Positions 1 through 9,448 are shown, numbered from the stretch's first letter. The stretch is 64,000 nt of DNA from Fontivivens sp964399735 (GCA_964399735.1 CAYNSO010000004.1:1-64000); one strand, 5' to 3'. The notes: generated from the sequence alone by a model not told the origin. Translations and numbers: made by a program.

Positions 1-43
1 TGGAACGAGGAGAAAAATTATTAAATATTTGAGAGGCAATAAT

Positions 44-460
44 ATGCGACAAATTGTCATTATTCTATCTGTTTTATTAGCGCTATCATTGCATTGTCAA
101 AGAAATTTTTCTACCCTGGAAATACCAACAAGCCCGGAGGAAGAGAAAGATGTGGATATTTTTGTCCCTTATGATAATGCGCCGGAACCAGTTGGTGGTT
201 TTAAGGCCATTCAGGATTCATTGATTTATCCACAAGAAGCATTGAGAAAACGAATTGAAGGGCGGGTACTTTTGAATTTACATATTGATAAAAACGGTGA
301 GATTAATGATATAGAAATTCTTAAATCTTTAGGGTATGAATGTGATGAAGCAGCTATTAGGGCAGTAAAAAGTATAAAATGGACTCCGGCAAAACAATGC
401 GACAAGGGTGTTGCCGTATGGATGGTTGTTCCGGTAGTGTTTAAATTACCGGAAGAATGA
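44..460 (+). CDS. TonB C-terminal domain lipoprotein
   Basis: The product is about 138 residues. It has a hydrophobic N-terminal segment ending in Cys (LSLHC, a non-standard lipobox), a short linker, and a C-terminal TonB fold with the typical 'YP.EA..R.IEGRV' start and a closing 'VPVVFKL' strand. TonB C-terminal domains contact outer-membrane receptors or occur as stand-alone periplasmic modules. There is no ExbB/ExbD beside it, and the N-terminus lacks a long proline-rich spanning region, so I infer a stand-alone TonB-box-like lipoprotein and not a full energy transducer. The reading frame is open from a TTG at 29, but the ATG at 44 has GAGAGG seven bases upstream and is the better start. 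Genes to its left lie outside the window. Confidence 0.8.
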   Translation: MRQIVIILSVLLALSLHCQRNFSTLEIPTSPEEEKDVDIFVPYDNAPEPVGGFKAIQDSLIYPQEALRKRIEGRVLLNLHIDKNGEINDIEILKSLGYECDEAAIRAVKSIKWTPAKQCDKGVAVWMVVPVVFKLPEE

Positions 461-543
461 TCATGTTTTGTAATTAAATCGCGTCGAGGCCTGGCCCCGG
501 TTCTTATCCGTCCCAGAGCCCAGCTCCGGAATGATTTGAATTC

Positions 544-891
544 CTATACCAACCCCGAATGTTGCAATGTCCGGTCCGACCATTCTTTTGCCAGGGTAGC
601 GAGTAAGACCCGTTGGGTTTTGTCCGTAGCGGCGGCGGTTTCCCATATTTTTTGCCATTGTACAAGCAGGCGTTGTATTTGCACCAGGTCGGCGGCTGTA
701 TACGGATCAGCCTCTGCTGCGGTCCACTCGATCAGGTATTTTGCTTCTTCCAATAAAGCCGCAACCGGGGCCGGGGATTCGGCGGAACGCGCGCCGGAAG
801 AAATTCTGCCCAAGGTGGCGGCAATACCGCCTAACCGCACCGGCAGCGGATCGCGTAAAAATCGTTGGCGCAGCTTTTCTTTATTGACCAT
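544..891 (-). CDS. conserved hypothetical protein downstream of the DUF5674 gene
   Basis: A soluble helical protein of about 115 residues with no signal peptide. It carries the pattern LGG-IAATLGRISS followed by LLEEAKYLIEWTA, which I recall from conserved hypothetical proteins in several bacterial phyla; the function is unknown. The open frame runs back to 966, but the ATG at 891 has GGAGG five bases upstream and overlaps the end of the preceding gene (stop at 881-883) by 11 bases. This indicates translational coupling in a two-gene unit with the DUF5674 gene. No catalytic motif is visible. Confidence 0.65.
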   Translation of the reverse strand: MVNKEKLRQRFLRDPLPVRLGGIAATLGRISSGARSAESPAPVAALLEEAKYLIEWTAAEADPYTAADLVQIQRLLVQWQKIWETAAATDKTQRVLLATLAKEWSDRTLQHSGLV

Positions 892-1225
892 GAACGCCTC
901 CCAGTATGGCTCGTGTTGTCTGTTCCACCTGCTTGCGGATGGCTTCATCCTGAATGATAATACCACGGTTGCCCAAACGCGGGCGAATATTGATCAGCGC
1001 TTCAAAGGCAATGCGCTGCTCGTCGGGAAACCAGTTTGCACCCCACAGGTCGTCCTGCTCACTGCCGTCTTGCAGCAACAGGGCTTCGCAATCGGCGTGC
1101 ATGACCCCGCCGCCGGCCAAAATACCGCGGCGAATATCGACCACAATTTTGATCATATCTTCATACACCGCAAGCATGTCGTGTATTTGTTGCCGGGTCG
1201 CGGGTTTTTCGAGCAGGTATTGCAT
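881..1225 (-). CDS. DUF5674 family protein
   Basis: This 114-residue protein matches the DUF5674 pattern: a middle VVDIRRGILAGGGVMHADCEA-type block, then LLQDGSEQDDLWGANW, then INIRPRLGNRG. No biochemical role is established for the family. It is cytosolic, with no signal peptide or membrane segment. It is the first gene of a minus-strand pair and overlaps the next gene by 11 bases. I see no strong promoter in the 370-base spacer upstream. The family call rests on recalled motif similarity. Confidence 0.75.
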   Translation of the reverse strand: MQYLLEKPATRQQIHDMLAVYEDMIKIVVDIRRGILAGGGVMHADCEALLLQDGSEQDDLWGANWFPDEQRIAFEALINIRPRLGNRGIIIQDEAIRKQVEQTTRAILGGVHGQ

Positions 1226-1595
1226 AGCGCTTTCTTTCCTTGTATATGAGAAATATACATTATTTTTAGCACGGGTTCAAGGATTTAATGGAAGGAAGGA
1301 AAACAATTAAGTGATGGAGATTGTGAAGTGATTTGGTAGTAAAGTGCGAACCATATCGAGGGGACGGATCTCGGCTATTGGGCAGAATTTTTACTTTAGC
1401 GCACGTCTCGATACGGGCCGGGAGTGCGCCGAGTTTGGTTTTTGCATAATTTCTGTGTTTGTTCTTTTCCGTAATCCGTTTTCGTCCCTACTCGACGACC
1501 GTTCGTTTTTTTGGATGGGCTTCTCGATACTTCCGGATAACATAACGGGGCATCTGAGTGATAAAAACAGGTCTAGCCAATTGTTTTTCGCGTGA
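1226..1595 (+). other. intergenic region, no gene seen
   Basis: No convincing gene. Short open frames exist on both strands but have no ribosome binding site or recognisable protein. The 9-mer TCTCGATAC occurs twice (about 1404 and 1522). It presumably holds the promoter of the DUF5674 pair. Confidence 0.4.
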
Positions 1596-1961
1596 TTATC
1601 GTACTGTAACAACAATTGAATGAATTTTATCGGGACCAAAAGTATTTGTATCCACTACTTTATTGGCTCCCTTGTGCCACCAATAAACAACCGCCTGGTT
1701 ACTCGGTAGAAATGAATTGCTGGTAATTTCTATTCTTTTGGAAGCATTTGGCGCCAAACTGTTTTCCGGGGTGCATACGGGCGCCCATAACATGGCCATC
1801 ATTTCATCTCTTTCAAAAACGGCATAGTAAATTATTTCAGTCGTTTGATTCTGAATGACGAGATTTGCTGATTTCACGTCGGCGCTTACAGTTCCCCGTG
1901 GTTCGAAAGATTGTGTGCAATTCAACATAAAAAGTAAGGCAAAAAGGAATAATTTCTTCAT
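1596..1961 (-). CDS. small hypothetical lipoprotein
   Basis: A 121-residue protein with a clear lipoprotein signal (MKK, hydrophobic core, FMLNC), so Cys15 is probably the lipidated residue. The mature part is beta-rich, starting with strands such as NLVIQNQTTEIIYYAVFERD, which suggests a small beta-sandwich facing the periplasm or cell surface. I do not recognise a family. It stands alone, and its upstream spacer (1962-2271) is AT-rich and shared with the divergent glycosyltransferase gene. Residues such as 'APNASKRIEI' and 'VVYWWHKG' resemble proteins with one small Ig-like fold; that is inference only. Confidence 0.6.
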   Translation of the reverse strand: MKKLFLFALLFMLNCTQSFEPRGTVSADVKSANLVIQNQTTEIIYYAVFERDEMMAMLWAPVCTPENSLAPNASKRIEITSNSFLPSNQAVVYWWHKGANKVVDTNTFGPDKIHSIVVTVR

Positions 1962-2271
1962 ATTACCTCCAATTAGTGGTCATTTGAAAATTTCTGTCAA
2001 GACCCTGATAATTTTCTGGCATCATAACAAAGTTCAAGAACAGATGAGTTTAATGGATTAAATCCTGATCGCCCAGTTTAAAATATACAATCTTTATTCA
2101 ATTATCAAGTAAATATTATTTTTAACAATTATTATCCCATCTTGTTCGTTCAGTAGTTTGTAAACCCCGTCTTTTAAAATCATTGATTTGTAATATTTCC
2201 AAATTATATTAAATTATCAAGAAAGATTTAAAAAAAAAGTACAATTTCTGGTTTAACAAATGAAATAATAT
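1962..2271 (+). other. divergent AT-rich promoter spacer
   Basis: About 310 bases of AT-rich sequence between divergent genes. No coding potential or clear consensus promoter was found, but promoters for both flanking genes should lie here. Confidence 0.4.
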
Positions 2272-3384
2272 ATGAACATACTGCTTTTAGAACCTTATTA
2301 TACCGGTTCGCATGCGGCCTGGGCGCAGGGCTATGCAAAACACAGCAAGCATAATGTGCAAATTTTATCCTTAAAAGGACAATTTTGGAAATGGCGCATG
2401 CACGGGGGCGCCATCACACTGGCACAGGAATTTATGGCTGCCGGGTTACAGCCGGATTTGATTCTGGCGTCCGATATGCTGGATGTTACCACTTTTTTGG
2501 CTCTGACTCGTTCACAAACAGCAAAAATCCCGGTGGCGCTATATTGCCACGAGAACCAACTGGCCTATCCCTGGTCCCCGTCAGACCGTGATGTGTTGTT
2601 TAAACGTGATGCACATTACGGGTTTATCAATTACAGTTCAGCGCTGGCTGCGGATGCAGTTTTTTTCAATTCCAGCTATAACATGCAAAGTTTTCTTGCC
2701 GAGCTGCCGCGCTTTCTCAAACATTTTCCGGATTATAATGAACTGGAGACAATCAATACCATTGCTGCTAAAAGCAGTGTGCTGTATCCGGGATTGGAAT
2801 TGACGCCATTCGATCAATACCGTACGGATGAAAAACAAACTGCGCCGGTGATTTTGTGGAATCATCGCTGGGAGTTTGACAAGAATCCCGATGATTTTTT
2901 TAAAGCGCTAACCCAACTGGCAGATGAAGGGTTAGAGTTCAGGCTGTTGCTGCTCGGCGAGAATTTCAGCGCCAATCCGGCAGTGTTTGCTGAATTCCGG
3001 CAACGGTTCGGCAAGCGAATTTTGCATTATGGTTATGTAGAAAACAAAGCCGATTATGTGCGTTACCTGTGGCAAGCCGATATTATTCCGGTCACTTCGC
3101 GGCATGATTTTTTCGGCATCAGCGTTATGGAAGCCATTTATTGCGGCTGTTTCCCGCTGCTGCCCGTACGGCTGGCTTATCCCGAACTGATCCCGGCAGC
3201 GCAGCACAAATTGTGTTTTTATGAGAGTTTTTCGGACTTGGTCAACCGTCTGCGCAGGTCAATAACCGAGATTGAGCAAACCAGAAAGTATGATTTACGC
3301 TTTATTGCTGCACCCTATTCATGGGGAAATATAGCGCCCTGCTATGATAATATGATGGAAACAGTAGCTGTAAAAATCAAATAA
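2272..3384 (+). CDS. probable tRNA-queuosine alpha-mannosyltransferase (DUF3524/GTDC1 family)
   Basis: A 370-residue GT-B glycosyltransferase. Residues 1-170 match the DUF3524 N-terminal domain: 'LLEPYYTGSHAAW' at the start, 'WKWRMHGGA', 'PDLILASDMLD', 'YCHENQLAYPW' and 'NSSYNMQSFL'. The C-terminal half (about 190-345) is a GT4-type nucleotide-sugar binding domain with 'ILWNHRWEFDKNPDDFF' and 'FGISVMEAIYCGCFPLLP'. In human cells the family member GTDC1 (QTMAN) adds mannose to queuosine in tRNA-Asp. A similar role here is inferred from family membership. There is no signal peptide, so it acts in the cytosol. It stands alone between two minus-strand lipoprotein genes, and no tgt or queuosine biosynthesis gene is in the window. 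The ribosome binding site is weak. Confidence 0.82.
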   Translation: MNILLLEPYYTGSHAAWAQGYAKHSKHNVQILSLKGQFWKWRMHGGAITLAQEFMAAGLQPDLILASDMLDVTTFLALTRSQTAKIPVALYCHENQLAYPWSPSDRDVLFKRDAHYGFINYSSALAADAVFFNSSYNMQSFLAELPRFLKHFPDYNELETINTIAAKSSVLYPGLELTPFDQYRTDEKQTAPVILWNHRWEFDKNPDDFFKALTQLADEGLEFRLLLLGENFSANPAVFAEFRQRFGKRILHYGYVENKADYVRYLWQADIIPVTSRHDFFGISVMEAIYCGCFPLLPVRLAYPELIPAAQHKLCFYESFSDLVNRLRRSITEIEQTRKYDLRFIAAPYSWGNIAPCYDNMMETVAVKIK

Positions 3385-3409
3385 AAACAAGCTATAATAA
3401 CTCTTTCCG

Positions 3410-4339
3410 TTACGGAGCGGATTGCCATTGGAATAAGGTTTTCTCTCTGAGCCATTGTCGTTTTTTTCGATCCAGACGATAAACAGCATCATACCCCCAG
3501 GCCTGTTCCGGGTCCACAAAAAATTGAAAATTAACTTTATATTTCCCCAGGGTATCGCGCACGGTTGCTGTGAGAATGGGCACGCCATAGCCGAATTCGT
3601 TGATGAAAGCATCACAAGAGTCCGGCGGCAGCGACAACACAATGCCTTCGCTGCGTTTGTATTCCATCGCCCGTTTATTAAACTGTTCCACAATAACCAA
3701 TTGCGATGAATAAAAAGCTTTCAGTTCTTTTTCAATAATATGGCGGTGTAAAAAAAGTTTGTTCGTCAAATGTGAGGGAGCAATTTCAGCGGCAAGGGGG
3801 TTATTATCAAAACCATCGGCTTTACCGTCGTCATCGCTATCGTTGTAAAAAGGGTCGGTTTTCAATACATATTCGCTCAGGTCGGTCAGGCCGTCTGCGT
3901 CTACATCGTGAAACAGGTCGGATTTGTTGATATAAAAATCTGTATCTCCCGGAGAATAGATGACCCGGTAATATGATTGTGAAAACCAGGTTTTTTCAAA
4001 ACGGCTAAAAGTAAATACCGAAGCGCTGTCCAGAGAGATTTCCCAGGCATAATTATCGTTTGCCGGAATGCCGGTATAATACAAAGACGACCAGTTTTCT
4101 TTGTCTTTTGACCATGCCAGCCAATATTCGTCAAAACCATAATAATCCGATATAACCGGCGTCCAGTACAAGCCATCGGCATCGGTAAGGATGATTTTTG
4201 GTTCGGTTGTATTTTTCAGGTTGTTGTAGATATTTTCAAACTGGAAAAAACGGGTATCTGTAATAACAGCCATATTGCATCCCAGGCACATTAACAGCAA
4301 AAAACAAATGAATACGATGGCTTGATCTTTACGGGTCAT
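3410..4339 (-). CDS. hypothetical lipoprotein with calcium-binding (thrombospondin type 3-like) repeats
   Basis: 309 residues. The N-terminus is a hydrophobic signal ending in 'CLGC', so Cys21 may be lipidated, though the -3 residue is unusual. The middle region (about 145-180) holds two acidic repeats, 'DVDADGLTDLSEY' and 'NDSDDDGKADGFDNNP'. This is the spacing of thrombospondin type 3 / EF-hand-like calcium loops often found in surface proteins of this bacterial group. The regions on either side (aromatic-rich N-half with 'WLAWSKDKENWSS', C-terminal 120 residues) are not recognised. It is convergent with the mannosyltransferase gene with only 25 bases between them. Function unknown. Confidence 0.65.
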   Translation of the reverse strand: MTRKDQAIVFICFLLLMCLGCNMAVITDTRFFQFENIYNNLKNTTEPKIILTDADGLYWTPVISDYYGFDEYWLAWSKDKENWSSLYYTGIPANDNYAWEISLDSASVFTFSRFEKTWFSQSYYRVIYSPGDTDFYINKSDLFHDVDADGLTDLSEYVLKTDPFYNDSDDDGKADGFDNNPLAAEIAPSHLTNKLFLHRHIIEKELKAFYSSQLVIVEQFNKRAMEYKRSEGIVLSLPPDSCDAFINEFGYGVPILTATVRDTLGKYKVNFQFFVDPEQAWGYDAVYRLDRKKRQWLREKTLFQWQSAP

Positions 4340-4474
4340 ATATTTCTGGCAGTTTTATAAATAGATCGTTTGATTTTTGAAATTTTGACGCTGATAATAA
4401 AAATTCGTTTACATCTTTTTTTCTAAATTATTAAAAAATAAACTGCGTTTTTTTCATTACTGTTTTGATTTTTA

Positions 4475-6796
4475 TTAATAACTAAAATTTTCGTCGTCGT
4501 TTATCGGCGTGTTTTTATATCGGCTGATAATTGCACTGTTTTCGTCTATTAATTTTTGTACGGCATCCTGAATGCCGCATGCCTGCAAACCATTGACAAC
4601 GCCAAGCGCCGGGGACTTGATCTGGTATTTGTTCAGTTCCCGGGCCATGCTTTCCATTCTGATCAACGCTTCTGTTTTCATTTCCGGTTCGTCTTCATTC
4701 AAAGTTAAAAAGCGTATAACATTATCATAGAGACTTACAACCAGTTCGGCATATCGGATTTGCTCAAACAGTTCCAGCAGTCTGTATTTTGCTGTTGTTT
4801 GCACGCTGCCGGACATGGCTTCCAGCAAGATGTAACGCAATTCGTAAACGAATTGATAGGTCAGTTCCCAGTTTGTACCTTTGTTGAGAGTATTTTTGTT
4901 GTCATCCAGGTTAAAATGCAAGGTAAACTTTTTTAATGGCAGCAACGGCTCGGACAGCGAATCGCAGGTTATGCAATTAATTCGGTCGGCAAGTTCCAAT
5001 CGCCATGCCGAAATATTTGCCATTGCTTCTTCAAGTGTTGTATAATACTCTTTGAGCAGGTTATATTCGCCGGCGTACTGGGTTCTGATGAATTCAATCC
5101 GCAGGGAATCCAGATCCGCTTTGGGCCTCCATGACTGGCGCGCGAACTGGTAATTGGTAAATGAATGGACGCCTGGGTTATAAATTCTGGCATTGGCGAA
5201 CATTAACCCTTTGCAGCCGGTTTCATAATAAAAGGGAATATCTTTGTGGATAACACTGGTAAAAACGACCGGTAAATCGTGAAATTTTCGGGTATTGTAC
5301 AACTCTGATATATAGAATTTTCCTTTGTAACGGCAGCTTTTTTCCATCCAGGGAATCAATTTGTGCAGTACAGTCTGGTTTACCTCTGTGCAGCCCGGAT
5401 CGTATATTGAATGATTGTAACAGCGTTGCACCGGCGTAAGAATAACACGGATATGATCATAATCGAAATTTCTTTCCAGCTTTTGCGTTGGCGGAGCTAT
5501 TGTTGTGCTGTCGGTAAGACCCAGCGCCCGGACAGTTCGCACGAGGGCATTATTTTTATTGGCCTCGTTGATTGATTGCTGTACAACGTTTAGCAGATGC
5601 AAAAACTTGTTGGTATTGTTGCCGAGTTCATTGCATTCCTTACAATTACACCACGTAACGGTTGCCGGCAATTGCAAAATAAAATCACTGGCTGCGCTCC
5701 AGGGCCCGGTAGCAAGATTGGTGATGATGACCCCGGACAGTTCATGAATTAATTCTTTGTTAACCACGCAAAGACAAGGATTGGAATGTGTAACGGTTGT
5801 TTTTGTCAAACCATACCATTCCGGGTGCGCTTCAAGGTAACTGAGAGAGTTGTCGTTATTTATGTCGCCGGCGAATTCGGCAGATGACTGCCAGGGATCA
5901 GCAGGCAGGTTGGAATCAGCCGGAAACTCGCGGTGTTGATAAGGATAAGGGCTATGGGGATAGAGCGCCGAATTTTCAAGGCCATAATCACCACAATTGT
6001 TAACAATACCATATTGCCTTTGCAGGTGAACGGGCGTATCATTGTTCCACAGGTAATTTAGCCGGTTACGCAGCATCCATTTGCAAAATACTTCGGGAAC
6101 CTGGTTATTGATATTTGCCATGTTTTCTACAGTTTCACGAATAAACCCCCGCACCTCCATGGGCGATTCAATGTAATCACTCATGGGTGGCAATTCCAGA
6201 ACATTTTTAGAGGGGACTATGATGGAAGAATCTTCAGGAGTAATCCAGCGCACCCCCCAGCGATCCAGCATTTCGTATACGGCATACAAATTGGCAATCG
6301 AGGTTCTGCCGCTTAATACAAAGAAATCGCGGCCATTTTCAAAGGAAAATGTGTCCAGCCGAAAACCCCGGGGCGCTTGTGATTTTACTTTTTTCCAGCG
6401 TTTATTCAGCTTGCTAGCCACGGTGTTCAACTCTTCATTGACGTTGCTCTGCGGTCTGCCAATAAAAATAATGGCGCCCTGTGCTGGCATATTATTGTCG
6501 TCTGTTACAGGGATATCTGCTTTTTCCAGCCCAAAAACCTGCGTCATATAGTGACCAAGTTCCAGCGCAGCCATGGCATTATGGCAGACAGCATCATCCT
6601 GCATATTTTCATCTGTCCAGTTAATATCCTTGCCGGCAGCTACAGCGGATTCAGCATCGGCATAATTACCCAGATCCAGAACAATTGTGCAGATAGAGCC
6701 CGGCCCAACCAATTTTACGGGTTGTTCTTTGCTGCCACATCCTGATAATAGCAGGATGAAAAGTGATAAAAGTAAAACAAGGCGCTGCATTTTCAT
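4475..6796 (-). CDS. DUF4838 domain lipoprotein, glucuronidase-like
   Basis: 773 residues with a strong lipobox (LLLSGC, lipid on Cys20). The N-terminal 200 residues resemble the alpha-glucuronidase N-terminal module: 'AIIFIGRPQS', 'GFRLDTFSFENGRDFFVLSGRT', then 'NLYAVYEMLDRWGVRWITPED'. This is followed by a long DUF4838 region with the substrate-barrel features 'MLRNRLNYLW', 'HPEWYGLTK' and 'WCNCKECNELG', and a helical C-terminal part. DUF4838 proteins are found in polysaccharide-use loci and are thought to act on uronic-acid-containing or complex glycans; the precise substrate is unknown. It is anchored in a membrane facing the periplasm or outside. A TPR lipoprotein gene lies 38 bases upstream, so the two may be co-transcribed. 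The ATG at 6796 has AGGA upstream. Confidence 0.82.
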   Translation of the reverse strand: MKMQRLVLLLSLFILLLSGCGSKEQPVKLVGPGSICTIVLDLGNYADAESAVAAGKDINWTDENMQDDAVCHNAMAALELGHYMTQVFGLEKADIPVTDDNNMPAQGAIIFIGRPQSNVNEELNTVASKLNKRWKKVKSQAPRGFRLDTFSFENGRDFFVLSGRTSIANLYAVYEMLDRWGVRWITPEDSSIIVPSKNVLELPPMSDYIESPMEVRGFIRETVENMANINNQVPEVFCKWMLRNRLNYLWNNDTPVHLQRQYGIVNNCGDYGLENSALYPHSPYPYQHREFPADSNLPADPWQSSAEFAGDINNDNSLSYLEAHPEWYGLTKTTVTHSNPCLCVVNKELIHELSGVIITNLATGPWSAASDFILQLPATVTWCNCKECNELGNNTNKFLHLLNVVQQSINEANKNNALVRTVRALGLTDSTTIAPPTQKLERNFDYDHIRVILTPVQRCYNHSIYDPGCTEVNQTVLHKLIPWMEKSCRYKGKFYISELYNTRKFHDLPVVFTSVIHKDIPFYYETGCKGLMFANARIYNPGVHSFTNYQFARQSWRPKADLDSLRIEFIRTQYAGEYNLLKEYYTTLEEAMANISAWRLELADRINCITCDSLSEPLLPLKKFTLHFNLDDNKNTLNKGTNWELTYQFVYELRYILLEAMSGSVQTTAKYRLLELFEQIRYAELVVSLYDNVIRFLTLNEDEPEMKTEALIRMESMARELNKYQIKSPALGVVNGLQACGIQDAVQKLIDENSAIISRYKNTPINDDENFSY

Positions 6797-6834
6797 AGGC
6801 TATTCCTGTAATTATTGATCAAGCGGAAAAGTTA

Positions 6835-9054
6835 TTACTTTTCCAGCCTTTCCAGAAAATCCTGGTTAATTTCCTTGCCAAGATCGCCGGCAAGTTGTAA
6901 ATGATGTTTGGCCTGGTCATAATTTTTGAGAAAATAATAATTGACGGCCAGAATATAATGAGTTTGTGAATTGTTCGGATCTACCTGGACTGATCTGTTC
7001 AGGTAATCAATAGCGGTTTCATATTGCTGCATATCACCGTATATTGTACCCATACCCAGTAAAGCAAGAGGATCTTGAGGGTTATAAGACAATACTTTAC
7101 GGAAGACTTGATCGGCTTTTTGATTAAGGTGTTTTTTAGTAAAAATAAAACCGATATGGTTAAGATATTCAGTATTTGACGAGTCTATTTTGGCGGCATT
7201 TTGATATTCTTCAAGCGCGGGATCAAAAAGACCGGCAAATTCCAGCGCTTTGCCGTTCAGATCATGAATTTTTGCCCGGTACAGCTTCGCTTTGTGCTTA
7301 TCGTTCAGAATGGCGCTGGCGTTTACAAGTCTTTGCAAAACGTCACGGGAATCCGGCGCTTTTTGCAAGGCTTTTTCATAATAATCAACCGCTTCCGGCC
7401 AGAGGTTCAAATTTGCCTGATAGTCACCATACAGCATTAACACATATTGATCCTGTGGTGCAAGACGAAGGGCTTTTTGCAACAAAAAGGTGGCATTTTT
7501 TGTGCGATTGGTTTGTAAATGAACAAGGCCAAGCCGGGCCAGCGCTTCCGGGAAATCGGGTTGAAAACGTAACGCTTCGTTGTATAATTCTTCGGCAATC
7601 AGCAGTGAATCCATGGCTGCATAATCATTACCCTGGTTCATGCGCGAGCGGGCAAAAGCATTGTTGGCGAGCGCTTTTTGGTTTTCTGTGCCATAGATCA
7701 AACCCAAATTTTCATAGGGTTCTGCCAGGTGCGGCGCCAGATGGATAGCGTTAAGGAAATACTTTTTTGCCTCTTCCCGTTGATTTACGAATAAACAAGA
7801 TTTACCCAGGTTGATGTATAAATAAGCCATTTCGTTATAAACCTGATGTGGATCGCTGCACCATTTTATCAAATTACCCATATCAGCTTTTTTGCTATTA
7901 ACCGGCGCCGACACGCCTTTTTCAATGTTTTCGTGATACAAGTCCATTGATTTTTTAAACGCCGCAATCGATTCGTCTACCCGGTTGGTTTTTAAAAAAG
8001 CATTGCCAAGGTTATTAAACGCCATTGCCAGGTTGGAATTCAATTGCAAAGCACGGGTAAAAGCCTGAATCGCCTGTTCATAGTTATCGGTTTTGAGTAA
8101 CAGATTGCCTTTTTGCATGTGAAATAAAGCTACAGTGCTGTCGAACCCGATTGCCTGGTTGATGTATTCATAGCTCTTTTGCAGTTCACCCATTCTATCC
8201 CAGGTAATGGAAAGGTTGAAAAGAATGATTGGCGAATCGGGTTCAATTGTCAGAGCTTGATTAAAGGTTTCCAGCGCCTTTTCATACTCTTCAAGATTAA
8301 CCAGGATCAATCCATGATTATTCATTGCGGAAAACAAATTCGGAGCTATTTGAAGGGCCGCCTCATAAGCCAGTCTGGCGTCATCCAGTTTGCATTTCTG
8401 AAAGAGCACATTGCCAAGGTTAAATGGAATTTCCGGATTATGCGGATCGAGTAAAATAGCTGTTTTGTACATTTCTATCGCTTCATCCAGCAACCCGATA
8501 TCATAGTATAGTTTTGCCAGGTTTTCTACAATGCTGGATTCACGGGGATAGATTTCAAGATATTGCAAATACAAATTAACGGCATCATTATATAATTGAT
8601 TTTCTATGTATATTTTAGCTTTAATGTTAACGGGTTCCGGACGGGAAGAATCGTGTTGAATTGCATTATTTGCTGCTTCCAGGGCTTTGTCATATTGCTT
8701 TTGTTTGAAATAAAGCTGCGCCATGTTGCCATAAGCCATGGCAAACGAGGGGCGCAAACGAACGGCTTGCTGATACATAGCTATAGCAGAATCCGTTTCT
8801 CCCAGGTAGTAAAAAGCGCTGCCCAAATTATTAAAAGTATGCGGATCGTAAGGCACAATATCGATGGCTTCGCGCAGGTGCTCGATTGCCTCTTTGTACT
8901 TGCAGCTATCTATCAGTTCGACAGCCTTTTGATTATGATAGGAAGCTGTGCTTTCAAGAGCAAGGCGGATTTTCTCTTCCTTTTTTTGCCGGCTGCCGGC
9001 ACAGGAAATCAGAACACTGCTAATGATAAAAACCAGAAAAACTGATCGCGCCAT
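6835..9054 (-). CDS. TPR-repeat lipoprotein
   Basis: 739 residues. The N-terminal signal ends in 'VLISC', a good lipobox (Cys18). The rest is almost entirely tetratricopeptide repeats of 34 residues, at least 14 of them, with repeated hallmarks such as 'PHTFNNLGSAFYYLGETDSAIAMYQQA' (split here: NNLG..., Y..A...A) and 'AMAFNNLGNAFLKTN'. There is one linker at about 365-400 ('EKGVSAPVNSKKADMG'). Such proteins are scaffolds for protein complexes at the periplasmic side of the membrane. It is the first gene of a probable pair with the DUF4838 lipoprotein, so it may help to assemble or present a glycan-degrading complex; that is inference. The 394-base spacer upstream should contain the promoter. 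Confidence 0.85.
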   Translation of the reverse strand: MARSVFLVFIISSVLISCAGSRQKKEEKIRLALESTASYHNQKAVELIDSCKYKEAIEHLREAIDIVPYDPHTFNNLGSAFYYLGETDSAIAMYQQAVRLRPSFAMAYGNMAQLYFKQKQYDKALEAANNAIQHDSSRPEPVNIKAKIYIENQLYNDAVNLYLQYLEIYPRESSIVENLAKLYYDIGLLDEAIEMYKTAILLDPHNPEIPFNLGNVLFQKCKLDDARLAYEAALQIAPNLFSAMNNHGLILVNLEEYEKALETFNQALTIEPDSPIILFNLSITWDRMGELQKSYEYINQAIGFDSTVALFHMQKGNLLLKTDNYEQAIQAFTRALQLNSNLAMAFNNLGNAFLKTNRVDESIAAFKKSMDLYHENIEKGVSAPVNSKKADMGNLIKWCSDPHQVYNEMAYLYINLGKSCLFVNQREEAKKYFLNAIHLAPHLAEPYENLGLIYGTENQKALANNAFARSRMNQGNDYAAMDSLLIAEELYNEALRFQPDFPEALARLGLVHLQTNRTKNATFLLQKALRLAPQDQYVLMLYGDYQANLNLWPEAVDYYEKALQKAPDSRDVLQRLVNASAILNDKHKAKLYRAKIHDLNGKALEFAGLFDPALEEYQNAAKIDSSNTEYLNHIGFIFTKKHLNQKADQVFRKVLSYNPQDPLALLGMGTIYGDMQQYETAIDYLNRSVQVDPNNSQTHYILAVNYYFLKNYDQAKHHLQLAGDLGKEINQDFLERLEK

Positions 9055-9448
9055 AACATGCTCCGCTTAATTTTCAAGTTCGTCTTTGTCTTTTAACATA
9101 CAAAATTTCAGGCAGGTACGCAAGAAAATGTTATGCTGTTTTCGCTTTTATTGATTAACATTGATAAATTTTGCTTTAAATTATGATTTGTGGTCAATTT
9201 GACCTGTGATGGACAATATTTGAAAAGAACGAATGAAAAAATTGTATCACTGGTTTATCAATCGCAAATTTATCTTTACTTACAGCCTGCACTAGAATTC
9301 TTATCAATGGATCACAAATTGTTTACAACCTCTATACCGCGGGACTGGTCAGGAATAGCGCTGAGCGGAGCAAAAGTTAAAACTGGCAGTATATAATTAA
9401 CCAAACGTTCACTGCGGGAACGTTTGGCAGGAGAATAAAAGTTCTATG
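9055..9448 (-). other. intergenic region upstream of the TPR gene
   Basis: AT-rich spacer of 394 bases. It contains the terminator-like hairpin of the epimerase gene (9401-9427) and the 15-mer TTTGCTTTAAATTAT (9170-9184), which recurs at 32836. No gene recognised. Confidence 0.4.
9401..9427 (-). terminator. hairpin after the epimerase gene
   Basis: A perfect 10-bp stem (CCAAACGTTC / GAACGTTTGG) with a 7-base loop lies 22 bases beyond the stop of the epimerase gene on the minus strand. It is followed by a T/A-rich stretch. A rho-independent terminator is likely, though the T run is interrupted. Confidence 0.6.

Noticed and set aside
536..1310. Two long plus-strand open frames (237 and 118 codons)
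   Set aside because: They lie antisense to the DUF5674 pair, which has recognisable proteins and ribosome binding sites; the plus-strand products look random.
1344..1639. Short open frames on both strands
   Set aside because: No ribosome binding site, no recognisable protein, and they overlap each other.
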